From positions 1 to 45,447 of the forward strand of contig JAVWIF010000009.1 of NCBI GenBank assembly GCA_036639635.1: DNA of 45,447 nt. The letters run 5' to 3'. The notes under the pieces were generated by a model. That model made no database searches and was not told the origin of the DNA. It saw only the letters and a list, made by a program, of their open reading frames with translations. This DNA is from JAVWIF01 sp036639635. GTDB taxonomy: Bacteria > Bacillota_I > Bacilli_A > Erysipelotrichales > Erysipelotrichaceae. The first letter of the stretch is position 1; every line of letters begins with the position of its first letter. This document shows, in pieces, positions 7,600 through 16,223 of this stretch. Position numbers and translations under genes: made by a program.

Positions 7600-9081
7600 A
7601 TGGATTCTTATATTATGGCAATTGATCAAGGGACAACGAGTACACGTGCAATACTATTTGACAAAGAAAGTAATATTGTTGGAGTTGCACAAAAAGAATT
7701 AGATAATTATTACCCACATAGTGGTTGGGTTGAACAAAATGCCAATGATATTTGGGCTAGTGTTGTTGGAGTTATGTTTGAAGTATTAGCAAAAACAGGC
7801 ATTAAAGATAGCCAAATAGCAGCAATTGGTATTACTAATCAAAGAGAAACAAGTGTGATTTGGGATAAAGAAACAGGTGTTCCTATCTATTTTGCAATTG
7901 TTTGGCAATCACGACAAAGTGATGCATACTGTGTAGCTTTAAAAGAACAAGGGAAAGAAGAACTGATAAAAGAGAAGACAGGATTATTATTAGATCCTTA
8001 TTTTTCAGCAAGTAAAATTAGATGGATATTAGATAACGTAGAAGGTGCACAATCAAGAGCACAAAATGGAGAACTGTTATTTGGTACGATGGATACTTGG
8101 CTATTGTGGAAGTTAACAAACGGAGAGAAACATATGAGTGATGTGTCAAATGCATCACGTACAATGCTATTAAATATTCATACGTTAGACTATGACGAAG
8201 AATTGTTAAGACTATGGAATATTCCAAGATGCATATTACCTGAAATCCATGATACTAGTGAAGTTTACGGGGTTACTAAAGGATTGTTTGATCATCCAAT
8301 TCCGATTGCATCACTGGTAGGTGATCAACAAGCAGCACTCTTTGGTCAAACTTGTTTTGAAGCAGGAAATGTGAAGAATACTTATGGAACTGGTTGCTTC
8401 TTATTGATGAATACCAAAGATAAGATTATTCATTCTCGTAATGGCTTAGTGACATGCGTTGGTTGGAGAATAAAAGGGGAAGTGGATTATGTATTAGAAG
8501 GCAGTGTATTTGTGGCAGGAGCGGCAATACAGTGGTTACGTGATGGATTACAAATCATCGCTAAGAGTAGTGAAAGTGAAGAACGAGCAATTAAGGTAGA
8601 AGATAGTGGTGGGGTTTATGTTGTCCCTTCTTTTACTGGACTAGGTGCACCTTATTGGAAACCACAAGTAAAAGGAGCAATGTTTGGACTAACACGTGGT
8701 ACGAATCAAAATCATATCATACGTGCAACACTCGAATCACTTGCCTATCAAACCAACGATGTTTTAATGGCAATGAAAGAAGATAGTGGTTTAGATATTG
8801 GAAGTATGCAAGTTGATGGTGGTGCTAGTCGTAACAATTATTTATTACAGTTTCAAAGTGATATAACAAAAACGCAGGTAGTACGCTCAACCATTAGCGA
8901 AACTACCGCATTAGGAGCGGCTTACTTAGCAGGACTAGCGATTGGATACTGGAAAGATAAAGCAGAAATTAAAGCGCAATTTAAAGTGTCTAATACGTAT
9001 CTGCCAACAATGTCTGAGATAAAGCGAGAAGAAAACTTAGCTGGTTGGAAAAAAGCAATTCATGCAGTTATGGAATTCTAA
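7600..9081 (+). CDS. glpK: Glycerol kinase
   Basis: FGGY-family kinase (493 aa, standard length) that phosphorylates glycerol to glycerol-3-phosphate with ATP in the cytosol. Diagnostic stretches are the N-terminal YIMAIDQGTTSTRAILF ATP-binding motif, the W-V-E-Q-N-A-N-D-I-W segment, I-G-I-T-N-Q-R-E-T and the late V-D-G-G-A-S-R-N-N-Y FGGY signature. In low-GC Firmicutes GlpK is often activated by HPr phosphorylation on a His near residue 230; that residue was not confirmed here. AGGAGG at 7585 supports the ATG at 7600 (or the adjacent GTG at 7597). No glpF or glpD neighbours are present, so it forms a single-gene unit closed by a terminator. Confidence 0.95.
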   Translation: MDSYIMAIDQGTTSTRAILFDKESNIVGVAQKELDNYYPHSGWVEQNANDIWASVVGVMFEVLAKTGIKDSQIAAIGITNQRETSVIWDKETGVPIYFAIVWQSRQSDAYCVALKEQGKEELIKEKTGLLLDPYFSASKIRWILDNVEGAQSRAQNGELLFGTMDTWLLWKLTNGEKHMSDVSNASRTMLLNIHTLDYDEELLRLWNIPRCILPEIHDTSEVYGVTKGLFDHPIPIASLVGDQQAALFGQTCFEAGNVKNTYGTGCFLLMNTKDKIIHSRNGLVTCVGWRIKGEVDYVLEGSVFVAGAAIQWLRDGLQIIAKSSESEERAIKVEDSGGVYVVPSFTGLGAPYWKPQVKGAMFGLTRGTNQNHIIRATLESLAYQTNDVLMAMKEDSGLDIGSMQVDGGASRNNYLLQFQSDITKTQVVRSTISETTALGAAYLAGLAIGYWKDKAEIKAQFKVSNTYLPTMSEIKREENLAGWKKAIHAVMEF

Positions 9082-9170
9082 GAAATGAAAATAATCATAT
9101 GAATCGTCGTAGACTATCTATAACCTTGTAAATACAGCAAAAGCATAAAATAAACGCAAAATAAATACGT

Positions 9171-9194
9171 AAAGTCGAGAAATCGACTTTTTTT
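9171..9194 (+). terminator. Intrinsic terminator after glpK
   Basis: Perfect 8-bp stem AAAGTCGA / TCGACTTT with a GAAA tetraloop followed by a T run. Confidence 0.9.
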
Positions 9195-9262
9195 ATCTAT
9201 TTTGTATAAAGGTACTTTCGTTAACCATACTATTAATAAAGTTGAAAGGATGATAATCTCTG

Positions 9263-9679
9263 ATGAAAAAATTAATTGTATGGATAGGTTGTTCTATTCT
9301 GTTGTTTGGTTGTAAAAGTGCAACGGCTAAAGTAGGAAATGGAACGCATAAGAATGCCAATGGTGAAGTAGTAAGTGCGAAGGTGACGCTAAAAGATGAT
9401 AAAATTAGTGAAGTCAGTCTTGATGAAAGTGCCAAGGATAAAGATAAAACAAAAAAAGAACTTGGTAGTGCATATAACATGAAACAAGCAAGTCCGATTA
9501 AGAAAGAATGGAATGAACAAGTGGATTTCTTTGAAAAGTATGTTAGTAAGCACGGTATTGATTCAATCTCATTAAATGCGGAGGGTAAAGCGAACAATCC
9601 TGATGTAAAAAGTGGCTGTACAATTTCAGTTGATGGCTTTATAAAAGCGATTGAAGATGCCAAAAAGAATGCAAAGTAG
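9263..9679 (+). CDS. Lipoprotein with FMN-binding-like domain
   Basis: Exported lipoprotein (138 aa): a lysine-started hydrophobic signal with lipobox L-F-G-C places the lipid-modified Cys at residue 17. The mature part begins with a G-N-G-T-H-K-N-A-N-G-E-V-V-S-A-K-V beta hairpin and ends in D-V-K-S-G-C-T-I-S-V-D-G-F-I-K-A-I, which resembles the S-G-A-T flavinylation motif of FMN-binding domain proteins such as the Listeria electron-transfer lipoprotein PplA, with Ala replaced by Cys. If flavinylated it would carry FMN on the Thr; an ApbE-type transferase is not in the window. A Shine-Dalgarno AAAGGA lies rather far (12 bases) from the start. The neighbouring NusG-II and Gx transporter genes fit a flavin/redox context. 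Family call moderate. Confidence 0.65.
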   Translation: MKKLIVWIGCSILLFGCKSATAKVGNGTHKNANGEVVSAKVTLKDDKISEVSLDESAKDKDKTKKELGSAYNMKQASPIKKEWNEQVDFFEKYVSKHGIDSISLNAEGKANNPDVKSGCTISVDGFIKAIEDAKKNAK

Positions 9680-9704
9680 AGGACGAGTTCCTCTTTTCTT
9701 TTTG
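9678..9704 (+). terminator. Intrinsic terminator after lipoprotein gene
   Basis: AGAGGA and TCCTCT pair around a short loop, followed by a T-rich tract; the stem starts at the stop codon. Confidence 0.75.
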
Positions 9705-9725
9705 TTCGTTGATTCAAATAATGTT

Positions 9726-9753
9726 TTGCAAATAACGCAATATCGAGTATAAT
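9726..9753 (+). promoter_or_regulatory. Promoter of NusG-II/Gx transporter/TSCPD operon
   Basis: TTGCAA (9726-9731), 16-base spacer, perfect TATAAT (9748-9753), 25 bases ahead of the first start codon. Confidence 0.7.
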
Positions 9754-9778
9754 AGGTTATAACATATCGGAGGAATAT

Positions 9779-10159
9779 ATGAACAAAGCAGATAAAATAT
9801 TTGTCATGATAGTTGTTGTGTGTGCTTGCTTGTTGTATGTCCCTTTGCTTTGGATAAATGCTAAAAATCAAGGGAAAGCAAAAGAAGTAGTCGTAAACTA
9901 TAAAAGCAGCGAAATATTAAGAGTCAAACTTGCGGAAGATAAGAATTATCTTGTAAAAGGAAGTCTAGGCGATGTAAATATAGAAGTACAGAATAAAAAG
10001 GTACGTGTAGAGAAAGAAACTTCACCTTATCATTTATGTTCAATACAAGGATGGGTGGATCAACCCAATCGCCCCATTGTTTGTTTGCCAAACAATATCG
10101 TTGTACAAATTGAAACGGATAGTACTACTAAAGATGATGTAGATACGGTGATTCAATGA
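9779..10159 (+). CDS. NusG domain II-containing protein
   Basis: Membrane-anchored small protein (126 aa): one N-terminal transmembrane segment (about residues 7-27) followed by an extracytoplasmic beta domain of the NusG domain II type, recognisable by the pattern V-K-G-S-L-G-D-V-N-I-E-V...V-R-V-E-K-E-T-S-P-Y-H-L-C...G-W...I-V-C-L-P-N-N-I-V-V-Q-I. Two cysteines bracket the W-V-D-Q-P-N-R-P motif. Such proteins are commonly encoded next to Gx transporters and FMN-binding lipoproteins, as here. Molecular role unknown. An AGGAGG-like site (CGGAGG) precedes the start, and the stop overlaps the next gene by 4 bases. Confidence 0.8.
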   Translation: MNKADKIFVMIVVVCACLLYVPLLWINAKNQGKAKEVVVNYKSSEILRVKLAEDKNYLVKGSLGDVNIEVQNKKVRVEKETSPYHLCSIQGWVDQPNRPIVCLPNNIVVQIETDSTTKDDVDTVIQ

Positions 10160-10653
10160 TGAATAAAACAAAGAAAATGACAACAATTACCATGTTAGTT
10201 GCTATCAGTATTTTATTTCATATGATTGAATCAATGATACCATTACCGATCCCAATCCCTGGCTTTAAATTAGGATTGGCAAATATCGTTGGTCTTGTGG
10301 CCTTATACTTGTTTGATAGTAAGGTTATGCTAGAAGTAAATGTTTTACGTGTGATACTTGCTTCTTTGTTAAGAGGTATCTTGTTTGGAACAGGGTTTTA
10401 TTTATCAATGAGTGGAGTATTACTTAGTTGCATGGCTTGTGTAATTGCCTATAAGAAAACGAGTATGAGTATATTTGGGGTGAGCGTTGCCGGTAGTGTA
10501 TTTCATGCCGTAGGACAAGTTTTAGCAGTTAGTTTTATTTATCAACAGTTTTTTATGCAAGCAATGCTACCAGTTTTAATGATACTAGCAATTCCAACAG
10601 GTCTTGGTATGGCTTTTATTAGTAAGCAGGTATTAAAAAGAATTAACATATAA
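10156..10653 (+). CDS. Gx transporter family protein (Hpre_diP_synt_I / ECF-like membrane protein)
   Basis: Hydrophobic protein (165 aa, five to six membrane segments) with the family signature around I-P-I-P-G-F-K-L-G-L-A-N-I-V-G-L and L-R-G-I-L-F-G-T-G-F-Y-L-S-M-S-G. The family was once named heptaprenyl diphosphate synthase component I but is now regarded as an ECF-type or flavin-precursor transporter; the Listeria homolog FmnA supplies flavin for extracellular electron transfer. Translationally coupled (ATGA overlap) to the NusG-II protein, supporting a joint role. Substrate is inferred by analogy only. Confidence 0.82.
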   Translation: MMNKTKKMTTITMLVAISILFHMIESMIPLPIPIPGFKLGLANIVGLVALYLFDSKVMLEVNVLRVILASLLRGILFGTGFYLSMSGVLLSCMACVIAYKKTSMSIFGVSVAGSVFHAVGQVLAVSFIYQQFFMQAMLPVLMILAIPTGLGMAFISKQVLKRINI

Positions 10654-10671
10654 AAAGAAAGAGGAAAAATT

Positions 10672-10929
10672 ATGGAGACATTTGTTTATAAGCCAAAAGG
10701 TGTTTGTTCAAGAGAGATGCGCTTTGAAATGGAAGGCGATATCATTCGTGATGTAACAATCGTAGGTGGTTGTGCAGGTAATTTATTAGGGATTTCTAGA
10801 ATTATAAAAGATAAACATATCGAAGAAGTATTAGGTGCATTTGAAGGCGTTCGTTGTGGAAGTAAAAAAACATCTTGTCCAGATCAAATATCTATCGGAT
10901 TAAAAGAATATGCAAGAAAACTAGGGTAA
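10672..10929 (+). CDS. TSCPD domain-containing protein (TIGR03905-like)
   Basis: Small cytosolic protein (85 aa) with the terminal motif T-S-C-P-D-Q-I-S and an early G-V-C-S-R-E-M-R-F plus G-G-C-A-G-N-L-L-G-I. This matches the short stand-alone TSCPD family related to the C-terminal domain of class II ribonucleotide reductases. The three conserved cysteines (in V-C-S, G-G-C and T-S-C-P) could bind metal or take part in thiol chemistry; function is not established. AGAGGA 10 bases ahead marks the start; it follows the Gx transporter by 18 bases, probably in one operon. Confidence 0.85.
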   Translation: METFVYKPKGVCSREMRFEMEGDIIRDVTIVGGCAGNLLGISRIIKDKHIEEVLGAFEGVRCGSKKTSCPDQISIGLKEYARKLG

Positions 10930-11006
10930 GAAAACATACAATTAGGAATGCTAATATGCATAGGCACATGTTGGCTGTTTTTCTGCAGTAGAAAGTAGGG
11001 GAGTAA

Positions 11007-12791
11007 ATGAATGGTATAAAATTTATATGGAAATATGTAAAACCATATCAAAGACAACTGATTCTGATTTTTTTGGATATTTCTTTTTATGTATTTTTAT
11101 TATTGTTATCACCTCTTATCTTGTCATATATGATAGACAATATTATTAAAGGAGTCCCTATTGAACATGAGTGGATACAATCCTTAGTAAATTTGCTTGG
11201 TGGTACTACATGGTTACAACATAATTTATGGGTTGGTAGTTTATTAATTGTGATGGTATTTAGCTTTACATGTTTGGCACTTTATAAAGGAAAGATGCAC
11301 TCAGGTAATACCAGTGAGTCATTAGCACAGAATGTTCGGAATGATATGTATAATCATTTGCAAACTTTACCTTATGCATATCATAAACAAAAAGATAGTG
11401 GAGATTTAATACAGAGAAGTACTTCGGACATTGAAACAATAAGACGTTTTCTTGGTACACAATTTTCGAGCATGATTTTTTCTATTGTTAATGCAATAAT
11501 TGCGATTCTTATCTTATTTCAATTGAATCAGAAACTAACACTAATTTCAGTTGCTTTTATTCCATTTATTTTATTTGCGTCCTTTTTGTTTTTTAAAAGA
11601 GCTAAAAAGATATTTTTAGATTGTGATATCGCTGAAAGTAAAATGACAACTGTACTTCAAGAAAATTTAAATGCTATGCGTGTGGTAAAAGCTTTTCATC
11701 AAGAATTAAACGAAATAGATAAATTTGAAGAATTTAATGATGAATATAGTAAAAAGTGTTTTAAGCTAATGCATACGCTTGCGCTATTTTGGAGTAGTAC
11801 AGATTTTTTAGGACAGATGCAAATCTTATTAACCGTTGTCTGCGGGATTTTAATGGCCCTAAAAGGGGAACTTACCTTAGGAGTCTTTTTTGTTTTCTTT
11901 ATTTATGCTTCGTTGATTGTTTGGCCAATGCGCCAACTTGGAAGAATTTTAGCAGATATGGGGAAAGTCAGTGTTTCTATATCACGCATACAAGAGATAT
12001 TGAACGAAGAGTGTGAAGATTTAACGACGGGGTTAACGCCAGTATTGAAAGGTGATATTGTTTTTGAAGATGTTAATTTTCAATATGAAGATGAAGGATT
12101 ACCAACTTTGAAAGATATTAATTTTACGATTAAAGCAAATAGTAAAGTAGCTATATTAGGACCTACTGGAAGTGGGAAGTCTAGTTTGGTACAACTATTG
12201 ACACGTATTTATGAGTATGATAGTGGCTCAATTAGTATCGATGGAATTGAACTTAAGGATATTGTTAAATCAGCATTACGTCAACAAGTAAAAATTGTAT
12301 TGCAAGAACCATTCTTGTTTTCAAAAACTATCTATGAAAATATCCATTTAGCAAGTAAACAAACCAATCGTGATGATGTTATGGCGGCAGCCTATCAAGC
12401 AAGTATTCATACAGATATTTCTAATTTTGATCAAGGATATGAGACAGCAGTAGGTGAAAAGGGAGCCACACTTTCAGGAGGACAAAAGCAAAGAGTAGCC
12501 ATTGCACGTACTTTACTAACGAAAAGTCCAATTATTATTTTAGATGATTCTTTAAGTGCGTTAGATACAAAAACAGATGCACATATTCAAGATGCATTAG
12601 CAAATATGGACCCTTCTATGACAATGTTAATGATCACCCATAGAGTGAATACTGCACGTTTTGCTGATTATATTCTAGTGTTGGAAAATGGATGTATTAG
12701 TCAAAGTGGGACTCATGAAGAATTAATTCAACAAGATGGATTATATCGACGTATATATAAGATTCAAAGTGAAGGGGGACATGATGAATGA
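11007..12791 (+). CDS. ABC exporter half-transporter 1 (heterodimeric, degenerate-site subunit)
   Basis: Type I ABC exporter subunit (594 aa): six-helix membrane domain (to about residue 320) and ATPase domain. Walker A is LGPTGSGKSS, the signature is the canonical LSGGQKQR, but Walker B ends ILDDSLSALD, with Asp in place of the catalytic Glu. Such a subunit forms the degenerate site in heterodimeric exporters of the LmrCD/BmrCD type. Its partner is the next gene, overlapping by 4 bases (ATGA). The AGGGGAG site precedes the ATG. Probable multidrug or peptide exporter; substrate unknown. Confidence 0.88.
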   Translation: MNGIKFIWKYVKPYQRQLILIFLDISFYVFLLLLSPLILSYMIDNIIKGVPIEHEWIQSLVNLLGGTTWLQHNLWVGSLLIVMVFSFTCLALYKGKMHSGNTSESLAQNVRNDMYNHLQTLPYAYHKQKDSGDLIQRSTSDIETIRRFLGTQFSSMIFSIVNAIIAILILFQLNQKLTLISVAFIPFILFASFLFFKRAKKIFLDCDIAESKMTTVLQENLNAMRVVKAFHQELNEIDKFEEFNDEYSKKCFKLMHTLALFWSSTDFLGQMQILLTVVCGILMALKGELTLGVFFVFFIYASLIVWPMRQLGRILADMGKVSVSISRIQEILNEECEDLTTGLTPVLKGDIVFEDVNFQYEDEGLPTLKDINFTIKANSKVAILGPTGSGKSSLVQLLTRIYEYDSGSISIDGIELKDIVKSALRQQVKIVLQEPFLFSKTIYENIHLASKQTNRDDVMAAAYQASIHTDISNFDQGYETAVGEKGATLSGGQKQRVAIARTLLTKSPIIILDDSLSALDTKTDAHIQDALANMDPSMTMLMITHRVNTARFADYILVLENGCISQSGTHEELIQQDGLYRRIYKIQSEGGHDE

Positions 12792-14619
12792 GCACAATAA
12801 ATGAAACAGAGTACGAAAGTGATGTGTTTGATAAGCAAATATGGACAAAAGTTTTTTCATTACTTTTGGTACATAAAAAAATTTAGTATTCTTAATCTTC
12901 TTTAATATTTGTTTGGCTATTAGTGACGTTATAATGCCTTTATTAAATCGTTTTGCATTAAATGAATATGTGGATGGTGGTACGAGTGCGAAAACATTAC
13001 CAGTATTTATTGGCGTGTATGTGTTCGTAATCTTAATTCAATGCGCTAGTGTGTATTTATTCTTTCGTTTATCTTCACGCATTGAAAGTGATTTTGGGAA
13101 AGACTTGCGCCGTTTATGTTTTCGTAAGTTACAAGAACAAACATTTTCTTACTTTGATCGAAATGAAAATGGCTGGTTATTGGCAACAATGACATCAGAT
13201 ACCGCACGACTCACAAAAGTGTTATCTTGGGCGATTGTAGATTTGGTGTGGGGTGTTTTTGTAATGATAGGAATTACGATTGTTATGTTTGTTGTGAATT
13301 GGCAGATGGCGATTGTCGTACTTATTGTTGTTCCAATATTATGGATTATTTCATTATATTTTCAACGTCATATTTTACACGCCCAACGCGCGAGTAGGAA
13401 AGCTAATTCTATGATAACAGCAGCATTTGTTGAAGGCATTAATGGGGTAGCAACTACGAAAACGTTAGGGATAGAAAAAGAAAACTATGAAGAGTTTCAA
13501 AGTAAAACGGCAAGTATGAATAGCTGCAGTATGCGTGCTGTTAAATGGAATGCGTTGTTTCAACCAATTGTGTATTTATTAAGTGGTTTTGTTATTGCAG
13601 GATTAGTTAGTGTTGGTGGTTATCAAGTCGTATTGAAGACGATTCAATTTGGAACTTTGGCGATGTTTATTAACTATGCAAACTTGTTTTTTTATCCTTT
13701 AAAGCAAATAGCACGTGTGTTAAGTGATGTGCAAATGGCACAAGCAAGTGCAGAACGAGTGGTGTCTTTATTAGAAGAACCCATAGAAATACAGGATGAA
13801 AAAGATGTCATTGATACATATGGAACGATTTTAGAACCAAAACTTGAAGCGTATGAGCCGTTGTTAGGTAATATTGATTTTGAACATGTGAGCTTTTATT
13901 ATCAACCTAATGAGATTATTATAAATGATTTTAATCTTCATATAAAACAAGGACAAATGGTAGCTCTTGTTGGAGGGTCAGGTTCAGGAAAAAGTACGAT
14001 TGTTAATTTATTATCTCGTTTTTACGAACCAACAAGTGGCAATATTTATATTGATAATCGTGATTATCGTAAACGAAGTGTAGGATGGTTACATGAAAAT
14101 ATTGGTTATGTTTTACAAACACCTAATTTATTTAGTGGTTCTATTCTAGATAATATTAGATATGGAAGACCAAATGCGTCTTTACAAGAGGTTCAAGAAG
14201 CTGCACAATTAATACATGCAGATAGCTTTATCAAGGAAATGAGCCATGGTTATGATAGCGAAGTAGGAGAGGGTGGAGATCGTTTGTCAACTGGGCAAAA
14301 ACAACTGATATCTTTTGCTAGAGCTATTCTTTCTAATCCAAGTATTGTTATATTGGATGAGGCAACTAGTTCTATTGATGCTGAAAGTGAAAAAGCGATT
14401 CAGCATGCGATGACTAAATTGCTGGAAAATAGAACAAGTTTTGTTGTAACACATCGATTAAGCACCATTGTAGATGCTGATGTGATTGTGGTACTGCAAC
14501 ATGGAGTTATTATTGAACAAGGTACACATCAAGAACTTTTGGCAAACAAAGGTTATTATTATGAGTTATATTCTACACAATATAAAGATGATAAACAGAA
14601 AGTACTTTTTAGAAACTAA
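12788..14619 (+). pseudogene. ABC exporter half-transporter 2, interrupted by a frameshift in an A7 run
   Basis: Partner of the preceding gene. Translation from the coupled ATG at 12788 gives 32 codons (start MSTINETEYESDVF) and stops at TAG 12884-12886. Adding one A to the A7 tract at 12875-12881 joins this frame to the 568-codon downstream frame (from 12913), giving a normal exporter of about 610 aa. The ATPase half is intact: Walker A GGSGSGKST, Walker B VILDEATSSID with the catalytic Glu, and a non-canonical signature LSTGQKQL. That complements the Asp-substituted Walker B of subunit 1, as expected for a heterodimer. It may be a true pseudogene, a homopolymer sequencing error, or a slippage site; internal starts near 12913/12934 would lack the first helix. 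Confidence 0.8.
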
Positions 14620-14711
14620 GTTTTTATTTGAATTTATGTATGTCTTTTAAAGGCCGTGTAATATATTCGAAACTGGAATATTAAATTTCGGAAAATTTTG
14701 TATGATGGTAA

Positions 14712-14742
14712 TTGATGAAAGGTATATTTTATATGATATAAT
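14712..14742 (+). promoter_or_regulatory. Promoter of HipA-like gene
   Basis: Extended -10 TGA-TATAAT (14734-14742) with TTGATG at 14712-14717 (19-base spacer). The 185-base gap after the ABC genes has no other clear element. Confidence 0.6.
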
Positions 14743-14804
14743 GAAAATCAAGAAAGATAGATGATCACTTCAAAATAATATACCCAAAAGGATGGTGAGA
14801 TTAT

Positions 14805-15983
14805 ATGAAATACCGATTAATGAATAAAGATACAGAGATATTGGATTTTTTATATGATGATGAAACGCATAATATAGATAAAATAATAGATTTAATCCAT
14901 CCTGAATATGCCCCTTTGGGTATCATTGATTATATGACAGGAATTTCAAGAAAGTCTTTTAATAATTGGTGGAGATATAGAGCTATTCCTGCATCGCGTT
15001 GTAAATTTAAAGAGGTACTTGAAGAGATGGATATTAACAGTTCCGTTGAATTATTGGAAAAATGTTTTGGACTTAGCCTTAGTGATCAATATTGGATAAA
15101 AGAAATAGACTCCCTTGTTTCATGGGCTGATATTAACTTTTTTACCAATGATTTTAGTGAAGATATGGGAAAACTATTGCTGGGTGAAATAAACTTTACA
15201 GATAGTCTTAATATGTGTAGCCCCGATAATTCAAGTGATGGAAATCTTAGAAAGAAATGGAAAATAATGAATGGTAAAAGATGTCTAGTCAAAAGTGGAA
15301 ACACATTTAATAATCAAGAGCCATTTAATGAAGTCATCGCAACAAAATTGTATGAAAAAATTCTGGATAAGGATGAATTTGTGCCATATTATTTGATTGA
15401 GGAAAATGGAATTTCATATTCTTGTTGTGAGACGATGGTAGGCGTAGATGAGGAATTAGTACCTGCTTTTTATATTGATGCTACAAAGAAATTACGTGGA
15501 AGTGATTCCTTATATGAGCACTATATACATGTATGTAGAGAGCTAGGTATTCTAGATGTAAAAATTAAAATCAATAAGATGCTGGTATGTGATTATATTT
15601 TGGGGAATTATGATCGTCATTATCGTAATTTTGGTGCAATCAGAAATGTTCTTGATTTGAAATGGACAAGAATAGCTCCTATATATGATAGCGGAAGTTC
15701 ACTGTGGGCAACAACACCTACACAATTGATTGGCACTGCATACAAGAGCAAACCCTTTAAATTAAATGCAGAGGAACAGTTGAATCTTGTTGATGATCTA
15801 TCGTGGTTGAATAGTGATAATTTATTGAATTTTGATAAAATAGCATATGATATCCTTGATAAAAATATTTTTATGGATGATGAAAGAAAATCAGCAATTT
15901 CCAAGCAAGTAAAAGCCAGAATTGAGAAAGTTATAGAAAGACAAGCGGATTTGAATATTGAGAAGATAAACAAAAAGCAATAA
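14805..15983 (+). CDS. HipA-like (CtkA-type) serine/threonine kinase domain protein
   Basis: Protein of 392 aa whose C-terminal half carries the HipA/PI3K-like kinase motifs: catalytic loop N-Y-D-R-H-Y-R-N-F-G near residue 268 and the metal-binding I-A-P-I-Y-D-S-G-S-S-L near residue 288, with a K-S-G strand (RCLVKSGN) near residue 163 as the likely ATP lysine. The first 100 residues may hold a DNA-binding or adaptor region (TGISRKSFNNWWRYRAIPASR). No HipB-like antitoxin is adjacent, so it does not look like a classical hipBA toxin-antitoxin pair. It has its own promoter and a GGATGGTGAG ribosome site. Target protein unknown. Confidence 0.75.
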   Translation: MKYRLMNKDTEILDFLYDDETHNIDKIIDLIHPEYAPLGIIDYMTGISRKSFNNWWRYRAIPASRCKFKEVLEEMDINSSVELLEKCFGLSLSDQYWIKEIDSLVSWADINFFTNDFSEDMGKLLLGEINFTDSLNMCSPDNSSDGNLRKKWKIMNGKRCLVKSGNTFNNQEPFNEVIATKLYEKILDKDEFVPYYLIEENGISYSCCETMVGVDEELVPAFYIDATKKLRGSDSLYEHYIHVCRELGILDVKIKINKMLVCDYILGNYDRHYRNFGAIRNVLDLKWTRIAPIYDSGSSLWATTPTQLIGTAYKSKPFKLNAEEQLNLVDDLSWLNSDNLLNFDKIAYDILDKNIFMDDERKSAISKQVKARIEKVIERQADLNIEKINKKQ

Positions 15984-16069
15984 TTAGGAACTAAGTTTCT
16001 TGTTTGAATATTTAAATACGGATATATATGATAACTAATAATAGAAATAGATTTTCTAGAAAAAGTAAA

Positions 16070-16083
16070 TGAAAGCGTTGACA
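16070..16083. promoter_or_regulatory. Catabolite response element (CRE) for CcpA
   Basis: TGAAAGCGTTGACA matches the consensus TGWAANCGNTNWCA at every position. It overlaps the -35 hexamer of the beta-glucoside operon promoter, a placement that represses transcription when preferred sugars are present. Confidence 0.85.
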
Positions 16084-16106
16084 AAGATAGTGAAGTCTAG
16101 TATGAT
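16078..16106 (+). promoter_or_regulatory. Promoter of licT-bgl operon
   Basis: Perfect TTGACA (16078-16083), 17-base spacer, TATGAT (16101-16106). Transcription would start near 16113, immediately before the ribonucleic antiterminator. Confidence 0.85.
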
Positions 16107-16119
16107 AAAAAAGTAATCA

Positions 16120-16150
16120 GGATAGTGATTGTTTAAATACAAGCTAAACC
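16120..16150 (+). promoter_or_regulatory. Ribonucleic antiterminator (RAT) target of LicT/BglG-type protein
   Basis: A 31-base element beginning GGATAGTGATTG and ending CAAGCTAAACC closely follows the RAT consensus (GGATTGTTACTG ... CAGGCAAAACC): GG/CC closing pairs, an internal loop and a TTG/CAA upper stem. Its last five bases are shared with the 5' arm of the terminator that follows, so RAT and terminator are mutually exclusive. Confidence 0.85.
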
Positions 16151-16204
16151 TATTTATGGGCCAACAACATTTCTGTTGTATTTTTGGCAATAAATAGGTT
16201 TTTT
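16146..16204 (+). terminator. Conditional terminator controlled by the RAT element
   Basis: AAACCTATTTAT pairs with ATAAATAGGTTT, with an inner GCCAACAACA/TGTTGT...GGC helix, followed by a T run at 16199-16204. Lies in the leader of the antiterminator gene, so the gene controls its own expression. Confidence 0.85.
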
Positions 16205-16223
16205 GTTTTAGAAGGGAGATTTT

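Noticed and set aside
12874..12886. Classical -1 ribosomal slippery heptamer in the ABC gene
   Set aside because: The 0-frame phasing is CAT-AAA-AAA-ATT; the base before the A codons is T, so a tandem X-XXY-YYZ slip does not fit well. Left as an open possibility only for polymerase slippage.
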